A model generated the notes under the pieces. That model was not told the DNA's origin. It saw only the letters and a list, made by a program, of their open reading frames with translations, and ran no database searches. Both the position numbers and the translations under genes were made by a program. DNA of 64,000 nt from Onishia taeanensis (GTDB lineage: Bacteria > Pseudomonadota > Gammaproteobacteria > Pseudomonadales > Halomonadaceae), in the NCBI RefSeq assembly GCF_900100755.1, contig NZ_FNCI01000010.1:1-64000 (forward strand), written 5' to 3'. Below, piece by piece: positions 26,728 through 36,700 of the stretch. How positions within the stretch are numbered: position 1 is the first letter of the stretch; each line of letters opens with the position of its first letter.

Positions 26728-26760
26728 CCTTTCGTTTCCATATCTGCCGAGAGTTCCTCG

Positions 26761-28545
26761 ATGCAACGTCCTGCTTACCTGCATGCCTCCTACCGTTACG
26801 GGTTCTGGTGGCTAGCCTTAGTGGCCCTGGGCCTGCTGGCTCTCGGCCTTGGCCTGCGCGACCCCTGGCCCGCCGATGAGCCACGCTTCGCGCTCAACTC
26901 TCTGGAAATGCTCAAGACCGGCCACTTCTGGCTGCCGCATCGCGGTGGCGAGCTCTATCCCGACAAGCCGCCGATCTTCATGTGGGCCACCGCCGCATCG
27001 ATCGCCATCACCGGCTCGGTAAGACTCGGCTTTTTGCTGCCGTCACTAATTGCCGCCCTGGGCACCCTGGCGCTGGTCACCGACCTGACGAATCGCCTCT
27101 ATGGCCGCCGGATAGCACTGCTGTCGGGTATCGCCCTGCTCTCGACCGTGCAGTTCGCGTTGCAAGCCAAGACCGCCCAGATCGATATGCTGGTCACGCT
27201 GTGGATTACGTTAGGTGCCTACGGGCTGATGCGACACGCACTGCTCGGGCCGGCAAGAGGCTGGTGGTATCTGGGCTGCGCTGCGATGGGGCTTGGCATC
27301 ATCACCAAGGGGGTCGGTTTCCTGCCGCTGCTGATGCTACCCGCCTGGGCGCTGCTGGCCTGGCGTGGCAAGGCCACGCCGCTGCGACTGAAGGAGCTGG
27401 GGCTAGGCCTGGCGCTAATTCTGGGGGTCGCAGCCCTTTGGGTGGTACCAATGGCGCTGATCACCACCTTCGGTGATGAACCGGGGATGGCCGCCTATCG
27501 CGACAACATCCTCTTCAAGCAGACCGGCAAGCGCCTGGCCACCGCCTGGCATCATGTCAAACCCTGGCATTACTACATTGTGTCGGTGCTGCCCTGGGCA
27601 TGGCTGCCGCTGGTACTGGGACTACCCTGGGTGGTGCCATCCTGGTGGCATCGCCTCCGCCGCCTGGATGCCCGAGTGCTGCTGCCACTCAGCGGCACGC
27701 TGCTGGTCGTGGTGTTCTTCTCGCTGTCCCCGGGCAAGCGCGGCGTCTATATGTTACCGACGTCGCCACTGCTGGTGCTGGCCATGGCACCGCTGCTACC
27801 GGGTCTTTTGTGCAAGCGAGGCCTGCATTGGCTAGCCACCGGCTTGCTGGCCCTGCTCGGCGCCATCTTCCTGGTGGCCGGGGTGCTGGGTGCCGCTGGA
27901 CTGCCGGCACTAACCGAGCTTGCCGCCAAGTACGACGTCACGCCCTGGGTCTGGTGGATGCTGCTGGGTGTCGCCGCAGCGGGACTGCTCGTCTGGCTGC
28001 GGCCGCGCCGCGGCATGCTGGGGCTGGCCGCCTGGCTGGCAGTCTTCTGGGCGCTGTGGTCCACCTTCGGCTATCAACAGCTCGACCAGACCCGCTCACC
28101 CAGGGACATGATGCAGCGGGTGGTTCAGATCACTGGCCCCTCGGCCTGGCTGGCCCAACCCGACTTCGATGAAGAATTCCTGCTTCAGGCTCAACAGCCC
28201 AGCGTGCATTTTGGTTTTCACACCGATCAGGATGCCCAATTCCTGCGGGCCTTTGATTGGCTCACCCAGGCCCCCGGCGAGCGCTGGATGCTGATCCCCC
28301 AGCGCAAGGAAGACCAGATCGCCTGTGCCGACCTGAGCCAGGTCAACGATCTTGGCCTGCAGAACAATGAGCACTGGTGGCTGATCCCGGGAACGGCCTT
28401 CGCATCCTGCCAGGGAGATGCCAGTGCCGCACCGCTATTCGTGGCGCCGACCACGGTCGCAGACGCCGCCACAGCGGGCTACCAGCCGGCGACTCAACAA
28501 GATCAGGATGGCGTGACAGCCACACCAGAGGACTCAGGCAAATGA
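26761..28545 (+). CDS. GT39/ArnT-like lipid glycosyltransferase
   Basis: 594 residues. About 12 transmembrane segments precede a soluble C-terminal domain. The first periplasmic loop has [33 protein letters not shown], the pattern of ArnT and related lipid-phosphate-sugar transferases, including the catalytic acidic region. [11 protein letters not shown] is also typical. It should move a sugar from a polyprenyl phosphate carrier to lipid A or core on the periplasmic face. The tail (about residues 570-594) is low complexity. Sugar identity is not visible from this protein; the operon suggests a uronic acid. Confidence 0.87.
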   Translation: MQRPAYLHASYRYGFWWLALVALGLLALGLGLRDPWPADEPRFALNSLEMLKTGHFWLPHRGGELYPDKPPIFMWATAASIAITGSVRLGFLLPSLIAALGTLALVTDLTNRLYGRRIALLSGIALLSTVQFALQAKTAQIDMLVTLWITLGAYGLMRHALLGPARGWWYLGCAAMGLGIITKGVGFLPLLMLPAWALLAWRGKATPLRLKELGLGLALILGVAALWVVPMALITTFGDEPGMAAYRDNILFKQTGKRLATAWHHVKPWHYYIVSVLPWAWLPLVLGLPWVVPSWWHRLRRLDARVLLPLSGTLLVVVFFSLSPGKRGVYMLPTSPLLVLAMAPLLPGLLCKRGLHWLATGLLALLGAIFLVAGVLGAAGLPALTELAAKYDVTPWVWWMLLGVAAAGLLVWLRPRRGMLGLAAWLAVFWALWSTFGYQQLDQTRSPRDMMQRVVQITGPSAWLAQPDFDEEFLLQAQQPSVHFGFHTDQDAQFLRAFDWLTQAPGERWMLIPQRKEDQIACADLSQVNDLGLQNNEHWWLIPGTAFASCQGDASAAPLFVAPTTVADAATAGYQPATQQDQDGVTATPEDSGK

Positions 28546-29645
28546 AGGTACTGGTCACGGGGAATGCGGGCTTTATCGGCTTTCATGTGGCACGCGCCCT
28601 GCTGCAGCGCGGCGATAGCGTCGTCGGCTTCGACAGTGTCAACGACTACTACGATCCGGCGCTCAAGGAAGCCCGCTTGGCGACACTCGATACCGTCGCC
28701 GCACAGAGTGCCGGCAGCTATCACTTCGTGCGCAACAACTTGGCGGATGCCGAAGCGGTTGATGCCTGCTTCGCCGAGCACGCCTTCGATCGGGTCATCC
28801 ATTTGGCCGCGCAGGCCGGGGTACGCTATTCCATGGAGGCGCCGCTTGCTTACATCGAGAGCAACGTGACCGCCTTCTGCGTGCTGCTAGAAGCCTGTCG
28901 TCGCCAGCGGGTCGCCCACCTCACCTACGCCAGCACCAGCAGCGTTTACGGGGCCAACACCCAGATGCCCTACCGCGAGGACCAGGGCGTCAATCATCCG
29001 CTACAGCTCTACGCCGCCACCAAGCGCGCCAATGAACTGATGGCCCACAGCTACAGCCACCTGTACCGGATTCCAACCACCGGCCTGCGCTTCTTCACCG
29101 TTTATGGCCCCTGGGGCCGGCCGGACATGGCGCTGTTCAAGTTCACCCGCAACATCCAGGCCGGGCAGCCGATTCAGGTCTACAACCACGGCCATCACAG
29201 TCGCGATTTCACCTATATCGACGATATCGTCGAAGGGGTCATCCGCGCCAGCGACCAGATCGCCAGCGCCGCCCCCGACTGGAACAGCGATGCCCCGGAC
29301 CCGGCCAGTAGCGATGCGCCCTATCGGGTCTTCAACATCGGCAACCAGGCCCCGACCAGTCTTGGCGACTACATCACCGCCATCGAGGAGGCGTTGGGCA
29401 AAGCGGCCATCCGCGAGTTGCTACCGCTGCAACCTGGCGATGCCGCGGACACCTTCGCCGACAGCTCGGCGCTGGCCCAGGCGGTGGGCTATACGCCCTC
29501 GACGCCGGTACGGCAAGGCGTTCGGGCCTTCGTCGACTGGTACCTGGATCGGTATGTGGATCGCTACGCCGAGTCACCGACAGAGCCTTCTCAGAGCCCC
29601 TTCGCCAACCAAGTCCACAGCGCCTCGGCAGCCTCTCGCGGCTGA
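28542..29645 (+). CDS. NAD-dependent epimerase, UDP-glucuronate 4-epimerase type
   Basis: 367 residues from the ATG at 28542, overlapping the previous stop by 4 bp. The Rossmann motif [18 protein letters not shown], then [14 protein letters not shown], is the pattern of UDP-GlcA 4-epimerases such as LpsL/CapI. The catalytic residues are in [10 protein letters not shown] and YAATKRANE (Tyr-x3-Lys); [20 protein letters not shown] binds the nucleotide sugar. The likely reaction is UDP-glucuronate to UDP-galacturonate. Its last 55 bp overlap the 3' end of the opposite LysR gene. Confidence 0.85.
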   Translation: MKVLVTGNAGFIGFHVARALLQRGDSVVGFDSVNDYYDPALKEARLATLDTVAAQSAGSYHFVRNNLADAEAVDACFAEHAFDRVIHLAAQAGVRYSMEAPLAYIESNVTAFCVLLEACRRQRVAHLTYASTSSVYGANTQMPYREDQGVNHPLQLYAATKRANELMAHSYSHLYRIPTTGLRFFTVYGPWGRPDMALFKFTRNIQAGQPIQVYNHGHHSRDFTYIDDIVEGVIRASDQIASAAPDWNSDAPDPASSDAPYRVFNIGNQAPTSLGDYITAIEEALGKAAIRELLPLQPGDAADTFADSSALAQAVGYTPSTPVRQGVRAFVDWYLDRYVDRYAESPTEPSQSPFANQVHSASAASRG

Positions 29646-30454
29646 CGGTTGCTCGGGCGCACCAGCCAGAAGCGCTCGGCGCTGGGCACCGAGAGTGCAA
29701 ACGGCTGCACCAGGTCATCGCGGCTCTCGACCATCCAACGATGCGTCAGGGCGATGCCTCCCCCGGCGGCGGCCAGCGTCAGCGTCATGACCTGGGTATC
29801 GCAGATCAGCGTCGGGCAGTCATTCTCGATGCCGGCGATACCCGCCCGCTCCAGCCAGGCTGGCCAGCCCACCGCAAATCCCGCCGCGTGCAGCAGCGTT
29901 TCACCGGCGATATCTCCGGGCACTTCAAGCCTTGCGGCCACATCTGGCGAGCAGATCGGCACCATCGCCTCATCGCCAAGCGATAGCGCCTCCATTCCCG
30001 TCCAGTCTCCCGAGCCGTAGCGAATCTCGAGATCGGCGCCTTCCGGCCCGAAATCCTCCGGCCAGATCGCGCTCACCAGGCGTACCGCCACCTTCGGATG
30101 CGCGCGATGGAAGGCCAGTAGCCGGGGCGCCACCCAGTTCTGCTGCATCACCGGCGTGGTCCGCAGGGTCACGGGCGCATTGGGGCTCGGCCCGAATACC
30201 TCGGCGGTGCCCTCGGCCAGGCGCGCGAAAGCCTCGAGCACGCTTGGTAGCCAGGCCTGGCCGGCCGGGGTCAGGCTCAGGCTGCGCGGGTGGCGCACGA
30301 ACAGCTTCTGACCCAGCCGATCCTCGAGCAGGCGGATGCGCTGGCTGATCGCCGCCTGGCTAACGCTCAACTCCTGACCGGCAGCGGTAAAGCTCATGGT
30401 CCGGGCGGCAGCTTCGAATGCCTGCAGCCAGATCAACGGGGGCAGCCCCTTCAT
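29591..30454 (-). CDS. LysR-family regulator (GcvA-like)
   Basis: 287 residues. The N-terminal HTH is [41 protein letters not shown] and the effector domain has [18 protein letters not shown] and the GcvA-type [16 protein letters not shown]. It is divergent from the gamma-butyrobetaine dioxygenase gene with about 140 bp between starts, so it probably regulates that gene. The 3' end overlaps the epimerase gene by 55 bp on the opposite strand, so the two transcripts would be antisense there. Confidence 0.88.
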   Translation of the reverse strand: MKGLPPLIWLQAFEAAARTMSFTAAGQELSVSQAAISQRIRLLEDRLGQKLFVRHPRSLSLTPAGQAWLPSVLEAFARLAEGTAEVFGPSPNAPVTLRTTPVMQQNWVAPRLLAFHRAHPKVAVRLVSAIWPEDFGPEGADLEIRYGSGDWTGMEALSLGDEAMVPICSPDVAARLEVPGDIAGETLLHAAGFAVGWPAWLERAGIAGIENDCPTLICDTQVMTLTLAAAGGGIALTHRWMVESRDDLVQPFALSVPSAERFWLVRPSNRQPREAAEALWTWLAKGL

Positions 30455-30593
30455 GTCACAGTTCTCATGGAAAACCTCGTGATAAGCTCAGCTAGGTCTA
30501 TGGGGCCAGATTAATCGTTTGTCGCAGCGCGGCGCAATCGCCAGCATAGGCGGCCTATTCTCGTCACAGGCCACTGGCCAGCAGGAGCGCCCC

Positions 30594-31775
30594 ATGACCA
30601 ACGCCACGCTTTCCGAACCCGCCACGCAACGCACCGTCATTGCGATGGGCGAGCTCTCAACCTATGCCGATGCACCGGTACTGACCGATGCACTCGCCAG
30701 CGGCGCCCGCGTCACCCTCTGCTGGCGCGATGGCGCTCAAGCGCATTTCCCGTTGATGTGGCTGCGGGATAACTGTGCCTGCCAGGCCTGTCGCCATACG
30801 GTCACTCGCGAGCGCCTCTATCTGCCACTGACGCCCATCACCGCTGCCCCGCAGGCCTCGCTTCACGACGGCAATCTGACCCTGGTCTGGCAGGATGGCC
30901 ATGTGAGCGACTTCGATGCCGGCTGGCTTCACCAGCGCCGCCCGGGCCAGGAGCCGGCGCCGGTCATCCCGGCACGTCGCCCCTGGGCAGCCGACTTTGC
31001 CCCCACGTCCGTCAGCCATGCCGACTTCGCGGGCAGCGCCGCCGGCGAGCGTGCCTGGCTCACGGCCCTGCTACGCGACGGCCTGGTACTGCTGGATGAG
31101 GGCCCGCTGGCCGATGAGGAGGTCAGCCGCCTGGCCGAGCGCATCGGGCCACTGCGCCCGACCAACTTTGGCGCCCGCTTCGACGTGCGCTCCAAGCCCA
31201 ACCCTAACAATGCCGCCTATACCGCTATCGGCCTGGCGCTGCACACCGACCTGCCCAACTGGCGCCAGCCGCCGGATATCCAGTTGCTCTACTGCCTGGA
31301 GAATGAAGCCGAGGGTGGCGAGTCTATCTTTGCTGACGGCTTCGCGGCGGCCGACACCCTGCGCCGGCAGGATCCCGAGGCCTTCCGTATCCTCAGCGAG
31401 ACGCCGATCGATTTTCGCTTCCAGGACGAGGAGCAGGACATCACCACCCGCGCGCCGGTGCTGTCGGTGGATCACGACGGCCAACTGATCGAAGTGCGCT
31501 TCAACAACTGGATTCGCGATAGCCTGCGCCTGCCGGCCCACGTCATCGATGCCTGGTACGACGCCTATCGCCAGTTCTGGCAGCTGCTGCATTCCTCAGA
31601 GCATCAGCTCGAGTTTGCCCTGGTTCCGGGTCAGATGGTCGCCTTCGACAACCGCCGGGTGCTGCATGGCCGCCGTGCCTTCGACCCGAGCACCGGTCGC
31701 CGCCACCTGCAAGGCACCTATCTGGATTTGGACATGCTGGAATCGCGTCTGCGGGTGCTGTCTCGGCCCGACTGA
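30594..31775 (+). CDS. Gamma-butyrobetaine dioxygenase
   Basis: 393 residues from the ATG at 30594, preceded by CAGGAG; an upstream in-frame start is not needed. The N-terminal DUF971-type domain contains the zinc-binding CACQACRH (MWLRDNCACQACRH). The C-terminal TauD/TfdA domain has the Fe(II) ligands in HTDLPN, GGESIFADGF and the distal His in VLHGRRAF. It hydroxylates gamma-butyrobetaine to L-carnitine with 2-oxoglutarate and O2. It likely serves quaternary amine use or osmoprotection, like the choline sulfate genes earlier in the window. Confidence 0.92.
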   Translation: MTNATLSEPATQRTVIAMGELSTYADAPVLTDALASGARVTLCWRDGAQAHFPLMWLRDNCACQACRHTVTRERLYLPLTPITAAPQASLHDGNLTLVWQDGHVSDFDAGWLHQRRPGQEPAPVIPARRPWAADFAPTSVSHADFAGSAAGERAWLTALLRDGLVLLDEGPLADEEVSRLAERIGPLRPTNFGARFDVRSKPNPNNAAYTAIGLALHTDLPNWRQPPDIQLLYCLENEAEGGESIFADGFAAADTLRRQDPEAFRILSETPIDFRFQDEEQDITTRAPVLSVDHDGQLIEVRFNNWIRDSLRLPAHVIDAWYDAYRQFWQLLHSSEHQLEFALVPGQMVAFDNRRVLHGRRAFDPSTGRRHLQGTYLDLDMLESRLRVLSRPD

Positions 31776-31986
31776 CGCCGCTCGCCTTGGTACCGACCGG
31801 CACAGCGGGGCACGACGAGCACGGCCAGGCGGAACGCGACGTAACAAAGATTGCCTAAGAGGTTCGCGGATCATGGCGTGCATGGCGGTATGATCCGCCG
31901 TGCCCGGCGTGTCGCTTTGGCCGCCGGGCGCATTGTCGTATGCTATGGCGTCATTTCGCCTCCCACCTGCCAAGGACCTCACCCGC

Positions 31987-32760
31987 ATGCCCCGCCCCCT
32001 CCTGATAATTCTGCTCCTGGTCGTCATGCTGCTGGCGATGGGAGGCCTGTGGCAGTGGCTGGCCATGCACGATGTCTTGACCGTGGAACGGCTGCAGGCC
32101 ATCGCCGCAGGGTCAGTGGCCTGGAAAGATGCACCCTGGGCGATTCTGGTGGTAGTGGCCATTTACGCGGGGGCGTCGATGGTGATGTTTCCCCTGAGCC
32201 TGCTGGTCGCGGTAACGGGCCTGCTCTTCGGCCCCTGGTGGGGCTTCGCCTACGCCCTCGCGGGCACGCTGGCGGCGTCGATTCTGACCTACGGCGTGGG
32301 GCGGCGGCTGGGTCGCGAGGCGCTGATGCGCTACGGCGGCCGACACCTCAAGGGGCTATCGCGCTACCTGGCGGGGCGTGGCATTCGCACCATGACGGTG
32401 GTCAACCTGCTGCCGCTGGCGCCCTTCACGCTGACCAACATGCTGGCCGGCGCCTTTCACCTGCGTTTCCGCGATTATCTGATCGGCTCGATCATCGGGA
32501 TCGTGCCAGGACTCGTCGGGGTCACACTGCTGGGTAGCCAACTAGGCCAACTGGTCACCGCCCAGAACAAGGGCGAGATCGCCATTTCCCTTGGCGGCAT
32601 CGCCCTTGGGGTGTTGGTACTGGTATGGCTCAGGCGCTATGCCTCGCGCCGCCAGCAACGCGAGCCGGCCCGCGCGGCTCAAAGGCAGCGCCCTCGCGAA
32701 GAAGCGGACGTCCCAGGCGCCGCCAGGCCGCAGGAACAGGGTGACTCGGCCAACTCATAA
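31987..32760 (+). CDS. TVP38/TMEM64-family (VTT domain) membrane protein
   Basis: 257 residues from the ATG at 31987, which has AAGGA upstream; an in-frame ATG 43 bases earlier lacks one. About six hydrophobic segments, with the VTT-domain core FPLSLLVAVTGLLFGPWWGFAYALAGTLAASILTYGVGRRLGR and NLLPLAPFTLTNMLAGAFHLRF. The C-terminal 40 residues are basic and glutamine-rich. Homologues are proposed lipid scramblases or transporters; the exact role is unknown. It stands alone, followed by a strong hairpin. Confidence 0.85.
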   Translation: MPRPLLIILLLVVMLLAMGGLWQWLAMHDVLTVERLQAIAAGSVAWKDAPWAILVVVAIYAGASMVMFPLSLLVAVTGLLFGPWWGFAYALAGTLAASILTYGVGRRLGREALMRYGGRHLKGLSRYLAGRGIRTMTVVNLLPLAPFTLTNMLAGAFHLRFRDYLIGSIIGIVPGLVGVTLLGSQLGQLVTAQNKGEIAISLGGIALGVLVLVWLRRYASRRQQREPARAAQRQRPREEADVPGAARPQEQGDSANS

Positions 32761-32783
32761 GGCGCCACCTGAGCGTTAACGCC

Positions 32784-32829
32784 AGCGGGCACCGCCCCCT
32801 GCCGAGGTCGGTGCCCGCTTATGTGCTTC
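32784..32829 (+). terminator. Probable terminator of the VTT-domain gene
   Basis: AGCGGGCACCG (32784-32794) and CGGTGCCCGCT (32809-32819) form a perfect 11-bp stem. The following TATGTGCTTCT is only moderately T-rich. Confidence 0.6.
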
Positions 32830-32920
32830 TCACTACTGGTTGGTGCTCTTCACACTGGGTTTTCACGCTTGGCTTGCCGCTCTAGGCCTTCAAGCATCAG
32901 CTAGGCTGGCGACTCGCAGC

Positions 32921-34261
32921 CTACTTGGGGGCCACTTCCTTCGACTCCGCCTCGTCGTCCCCATGGCCGCGCCCGAGTAGCGGCTGCCAGTCAGCATGCT
33001 CCCACTCATCCTGCAAGATAGAGCGCAAGATGCGGCCACGGTGGCGCAGCATGTGCCACTCCGCGCCCAACCGGCTGCGCACTCGATCCCAGGTGCCGTC
33101 GTCAGCATGGCTGAAGGGCCCGCCCACGGCGATGGCTTGGCGATAAACCTCTAGGCAGCGCTCGGCGCAAGCCGTTTCATCGAAGGCCTTAGCGGTGGCC
33201 AGCGCCCCATCGGCCATCGCCGAGCGGCACTCGGTCTCGCTAAGTGCCACCATGGCATCGGCCATTGCCTCACAGTCATCGTCGGGCAACAGCCGGCCAT
33301 TACGACCATCCTTGAGCACCTCTCGCACCCCCGGGGCTGCCACGGCCACCACCGGCAAGCCGGCGGCCATGGCCTCGACTACCACCATGCCCTGCGTCTC
33401 GCTGTGGGACGCGAAGCCGAAGACATCCATAGCGTGGTAGGCATCGATCAACGACTGGCCCTGCAAACGCCCGGTGAAGTGCAGGCGGGAAGCCACGCCA
33501 AAGCGCTCGGCGACCTCTTCCATCGCTTCACGGGCATCGCCATCACCGACGATCAGGCAGTGAGCATCGGGCAACTGCTCGAGCATGCATGACAGCGCCT
33601 CGGTGAGAAACGGCAGGTTCTTCTCCTTGGCGAGACGCCCCACATGCCCCACCACATAGGCATCGCTTGGGATGCCAAACTCGCGGCGCAGTGCGGCACC
33701 GTCACCCTTCGCGAAACGCTTAGTATCGACGCCGCTGGGCACCACCCAGACATGCGGATTGGCATCCCGTTCGAAAAGCAGCTCGCGGATACTTTCACTG
33801 GGCGCGATCACCGCCTCACAAAGTCGCGTGTACTGAGTGGAAAGCGCCACGGCAAAGCGCTGCATGCGCGGGGAATCGCCGGGCACGTAGTGGGTGTAGT
33901 GCTCATAGAGGGTGTGGTGGGTAAACACCAGCGGTAACCCGTAGGTCTCGGCGGCCCGTGCTGCCGTATCGCCAAGCAAGAAGGGGTGATGCGAATGCAC
34001 GATATCCGGATCGAAGGCCTCGATGGCCTCATAGAGCTGGCCGGGAATCGGTACTGGCAACGAAAAGTCGCTGCCATTGAAATGCTGGACGGCGGCGACG
34101 CGTACCACGTCATCCTCGTCCTCTGGCTGCCCGGTCAGTTTGGGGGCGACCACCAGTACCCGGTGCCCCTCGGCCTGCAGCCGTGTTTTCAGACGCTGAA
34201 CGGACTCACTGACCCCGCCCACGATTGGACAGTAAGTGTTGGTGAACATCAGCACATTCAC
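32921..34261 (-). CDS. GT4-family glycosyltransferase
   Basis: 446 residues if started at the GTG at 34261 (VNVLMFTNTYCPIVGG), which has GAGGGAG 8 bases upstream; the longer reading adds a 21-residue tail unlike the family. GGVSESVQRLKTRLQ and HSHHPFLLG are in the acceptor half; VVPSGVDTKRF, GHVGRLAKEKNL and the E-x7-E type motif SETQGMVVVEAMAAGLPVV are in the donor half. It resembles diacylglycerol glucosyltransferases and PimB-like enzymes, so a glycolipid product is plausible. A C-terminal extension of about 60 residues is rich in charged residues. Confidence 0.85.
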   Translation of the reverse strand: MNVLMFTNTYCPIVGGVSESVQRLKTRLQAEGHRVLVVAPKLTGQPEDEDDVVRVAAVQHFNGSDFSLPVPIPGQLYEAIEAFDPDIVHSHHPFLLGDTAARAAETYGLPLVFTHHTLYEHYTHYVPGDSPRMQRFAVALSTQYTRLCEAVIAPSESIRELLFERDANPHVWVVPSGVDTKRFAKGDGAALRREFGIPSDAYVVGHVGRLAKEKNLPFLTEALSCMLEQLPDAHCLIVGDGDAREAMEEVAERFGVASRLHFTGRLQGQSLIDAYHAMDVFGFASHSETQGMVVVEAMAAGLPVVAVAAPGVREVLKDGRNGRLLPDDDCEAMADAMVALSETECRSAMADGALATAKAFDETACAERCLEVYRQAIAVGGPFSHADDGTWDRVRSRLGAEWHMLRHRGRILRSILQDEWEHADWQPLLGRGHGDDEAESKEVAPK

Positions 34262-34458
34262 GCCATAGACTCCCTCGTCAGCGTTTTCTGGAGGCGCCGG
34301 CCGCCTGTCCTTGCATGGCCTCACCTACCTCAAGATAGGCGATGCAGTAAGAAAACCCAGACGGTATACGACGGCGCAGATCATACACCCCATAAGCGCC
34401 TGACCGCACTCGCGATTGTGAAGGCCAGGAGCATGAACAGCGGCCAGCATGACGCCGA

Positions 34459-35430
34459 TCATGACAACCCCGCGCCCTCAGGGGCAAGGGAGCCCTTCGG
34501 TGGCATCACAGGATGCTCAGGCAGCGGCAGCACCCGGCCGATCATCGCTTGCTCGAGATAGTCGGTGAAGGCGTGAATCCGCTGGGGCACGTGGCGGCGC
34601 TGATCGAAAACGGCATAAAAATCGGCCCTGACACCTTGCCAGGCGGGCATCAGCTCGACCAGCCGCCCCGCCTCGAGGTGCTCATGCACGTTCCACCAGG
34701 AACGCAGCATGACGCCATGGCCATCGATCGCCAGCTGCGTGATCGCTTCGCCGTCGTTACTGGCCATCTCGCCGCCGACCTTGACGCTGCGCGTCTGTCC
34801 CAGTTCGCCGCGGGGCTCGAAGCGCCACAGCGCGAAGTCGCTGTCATTCTCACGAATCACCAGGCAGCGGTGCTGGCCCAGATCCGCCGGCGTCTCGAGC
34901 CGAGGCATGGCCTGGCAATAGGACGGCGCCGCACATAGCAGGCGACGATTGGCGAGAATTCGCCGCGCCACCAGCCGTGAATCCGGCGGCTCCCCGACCC
35001 GAATGCCGATATCGAAGCCCTGATCGCTGAGGTTCATCGGGAAGTTGGTCAGTTCAAGCCAAGCGGATAGGGCCGGGTGATGCTGGCAGAACGACGACAG
35101 CAGGGGCGCGACATGAGCACGACCGAAGCCGAAGGTGGCGTTGATACGCAGGCGGCCCGAAAGATCAGCACGCCGGTCACCGAGGGTCTCTTCCAGCTCA
35201 CCGAGCTCGTCGAGAATCAGGGCACCGCGCCGGCAATAGAGCTCGCCTTCGGCGGTCAGCGTCAGGCGGCGCGTGGTGCGGCTGGCGAGCTCCACCCCCA
35301 GCCGCGACTCGATCTGCTTGAGCCGTTTGCTGACCGCCGACAGCGACAGGCCTAGCTCACGCGCGGTGGCGGTCAAGCTGCCGCACTGGGCCAGCCGCAG
35401 AAAGAAAGCGAGGTCATCGAGTTGGGCCAA
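34459..35430 (-). CDS. LysR-family regulator (DmlR-like)
   Basis: 323 residues if started at the TTG at 35430 (MAQLDDLAFFLRLA), which is preceded by GGAGA at 8 bases. The HTH is SLTATARELGLSLSAVSKRLKQIESRLG, characteristic of the DmlR/YafC subgroup. Effector domain with NFPMNLSDQGFDIGIRVGEPPDSRLVARRI. It is divergent from the tartrate/D-malate dehydrogenase gene with a 111-bp gap, as dmlR is from dmlA, so it is probably its activator. The last 15 residues (PPKGSLAPEGAGLS) are unstructured. Confidence 0.87.
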   Translation of the reverse strand: MAQLDDLAFFLRLAQCGSLTATARELGLSLSAVSKRLKQIESRLGVELASRTTRRLTLTAEGELYCRRGALILDELGELEETLGDRRADLSGRLRINATFGFGRAHVAPLLSSFCQHHPALSAWLELTNFPMNLSDQGFDIGIRVGEPPDSRLVARRILANRRLLCAAPSYCQAMPRLETPADLGQHRCLVIRENDSDFALWRFEPRGELGQTRSVKVGGEMASNDGEAITQLAIDGHGVMLRSWWNVHEHLEAGRLVELMPAWQGVRADFYAVFDQRRHVPQRIHAFTDYLEQAMIGRVLPLPEHPVMPPKGSLAPEGAGLS

Positions 35431-35541
35431 CAGGCATTCTCCACTTGAGCGCAACAATAACTTGCATCATAGCCTGATTATGCAGCGAACGGTGGCGAGT
35501 AGACTGAGCAACTCGCCACTCCCCCTCTTCGAGGAAGCCCC

Positions 35542-36618
35542 ATGAGCCATCGTATCGCCATACTCGCCGGTGACGGCATCGGTAAAGAAGTCATGCCCGA
35601 GGGCGTACGCGCTCTCGAAGCAGCCGCCAAGCGCTTCGGTATTGAGCTTGAGCTCGAGCCCTTTGACTTCGCCAGCTGCGACTACTATCTCGAACACGGC
35701 CAGATGCTGCCGGACGACTGGCACGCGACCCTCTCCCAGTTCGATGCCATCTTCTATGGCGCCATCGGCTGGCCGGACAAGGTGCCCGACCACATTTCCC
35801 TGTGGGGCTCACTGCTTAAGTTTCGTCGTGAGTTCGATCAGTACGTCAACCTGCGCCCCTGCCGCCTGCTGCCCGGCATCAAGAGCCCGCTTGCAGACCG
35901 TGAACCGGGTGATATCGACTTCTACGTGGTACGCGAGAATACCGAGGGTGAGTACTCGAGCGTCGGCGGCACCATGTTCGAAGGCACCGACCGCGAGGTG
36001 GTGATTCAAGAAACGGTGATGACCCGCCACGGCGTCGACCGGGTACTCAAGTATGCCTTCGACCTGGCCGCTACCCGGCCCAGGAAAAAACTCACCTCCG
36101 CGACCAAGTCCAACGGCATCGCCATCACCATGCCCTGGTGGGACAAGCGCGTGGCGGCCATGGGCCAGCACTACCCGGACGTCAACGTCGATCAGTTCCA
36201 CATCGACATCCTGACCGCCAATTTCGTCCTGCACCCGGACTGGTTCGACGTGGTAGTGGCCAGCAACCTGTTCGGCGATATCCTCTCCGACCTAGGCCCC
36301 GCCTGCACCGGCACCATCGGTGTGGCGCCTTCGGCCAACATCAACCCGGAGGGAACCTTCCCGAGCCTGTTCGAGCCGGTACATGGCAGTGCCCCGGACA
36401 TTGCCGGCAAGCATATCGCCAACCCTATCGGCCAGATCTGGTCCGGCGCCATGATGCTCGAGCACCTGGGCTACAAGGAGGCCGCCGATGCCATCGTGGC
36501 CGCCTTCGAGGCGGTGCTCGCCGAGGGGGATACCAGGGTGCTGACACCTGACCTCAGGGGCTCGGGCTCAACTCAGGCGCTGGGTCAAGCGATTGCCGAA
36601 CGGATCGCCGCCGGCTGA
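35542..36618 (+). CDS. Tartrate/D-malate dehydrogenase (decarboxylating)
   Basis: 358 residues of the isocitrate/isopropylmalate dehydrogenase family. ILAGDGIGKEVMPEG, GAIGWPDKVPDHISLWG, YVNLRPCRLLPG and YVVRENTEGEYSSVGG distinguish the tartrate dehydrogenase/D-malate group (TtuC/DmlA) from LeuB. ATKSNGIAITMPWWD and NLFGDILSDLGPACTGTIGVAPSANI carry the catalytic Lys and metal-binding Asp residues. It oxidises D-malate or tartrate with NAD. GAGGAAGCCCC lies before the ATG. Confidence 0.92.
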   Translation: MSHRIAILAGDGIGKEVMPEGVRALEAAAKRFGIELELEPFDFASCDYYLEHGQMLPDDWHATLSQFDAIFYGAIGWPDKVPDHISLWGSLLKFRREFDQYVNLRPCRLLPGIKSPLADREPGDIDFYVVRENTEGEYSSVGGTMFEGTDREVVIQETVMTRHGVDRVLKYAFDLAATRPRKKLTSATKSNGIAITMPWWDKRVAAMGQHYPDVNVDQFHIDILTANFVLHPDWFDVVVASNLFGDILSDLGPACTGTIGVAPSANINPEGTFPSLFEPVHGSAPDIAGKHIANPIGQIWSGAMMLEHLGYKEAADAIVAAFEAVLAEGDTRVLTPDLRGSGSTQALGQAIAERIAAG

Positions 36619-36700
36619 GGCACCAAGGACGTTGGCGGCCCTGGCGCCACATCATGAATCGCTTATGATGAAGGCTCATTATCACCTCCCAGGAGCCGCC

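Noticed and set aside
29104-29790. 228-residue frame within and beyond the epimerase gene
   Set aside because: Low-complexity Ser/Arg/Pro reading in the wrong frame of the epimerase.
31851-32537. 228-residue plus-strand frame overlapping the VTT-domain gene
   Set aside because: Arg/Gly-rich out-of-frame reading of a clear membrane protein gene.
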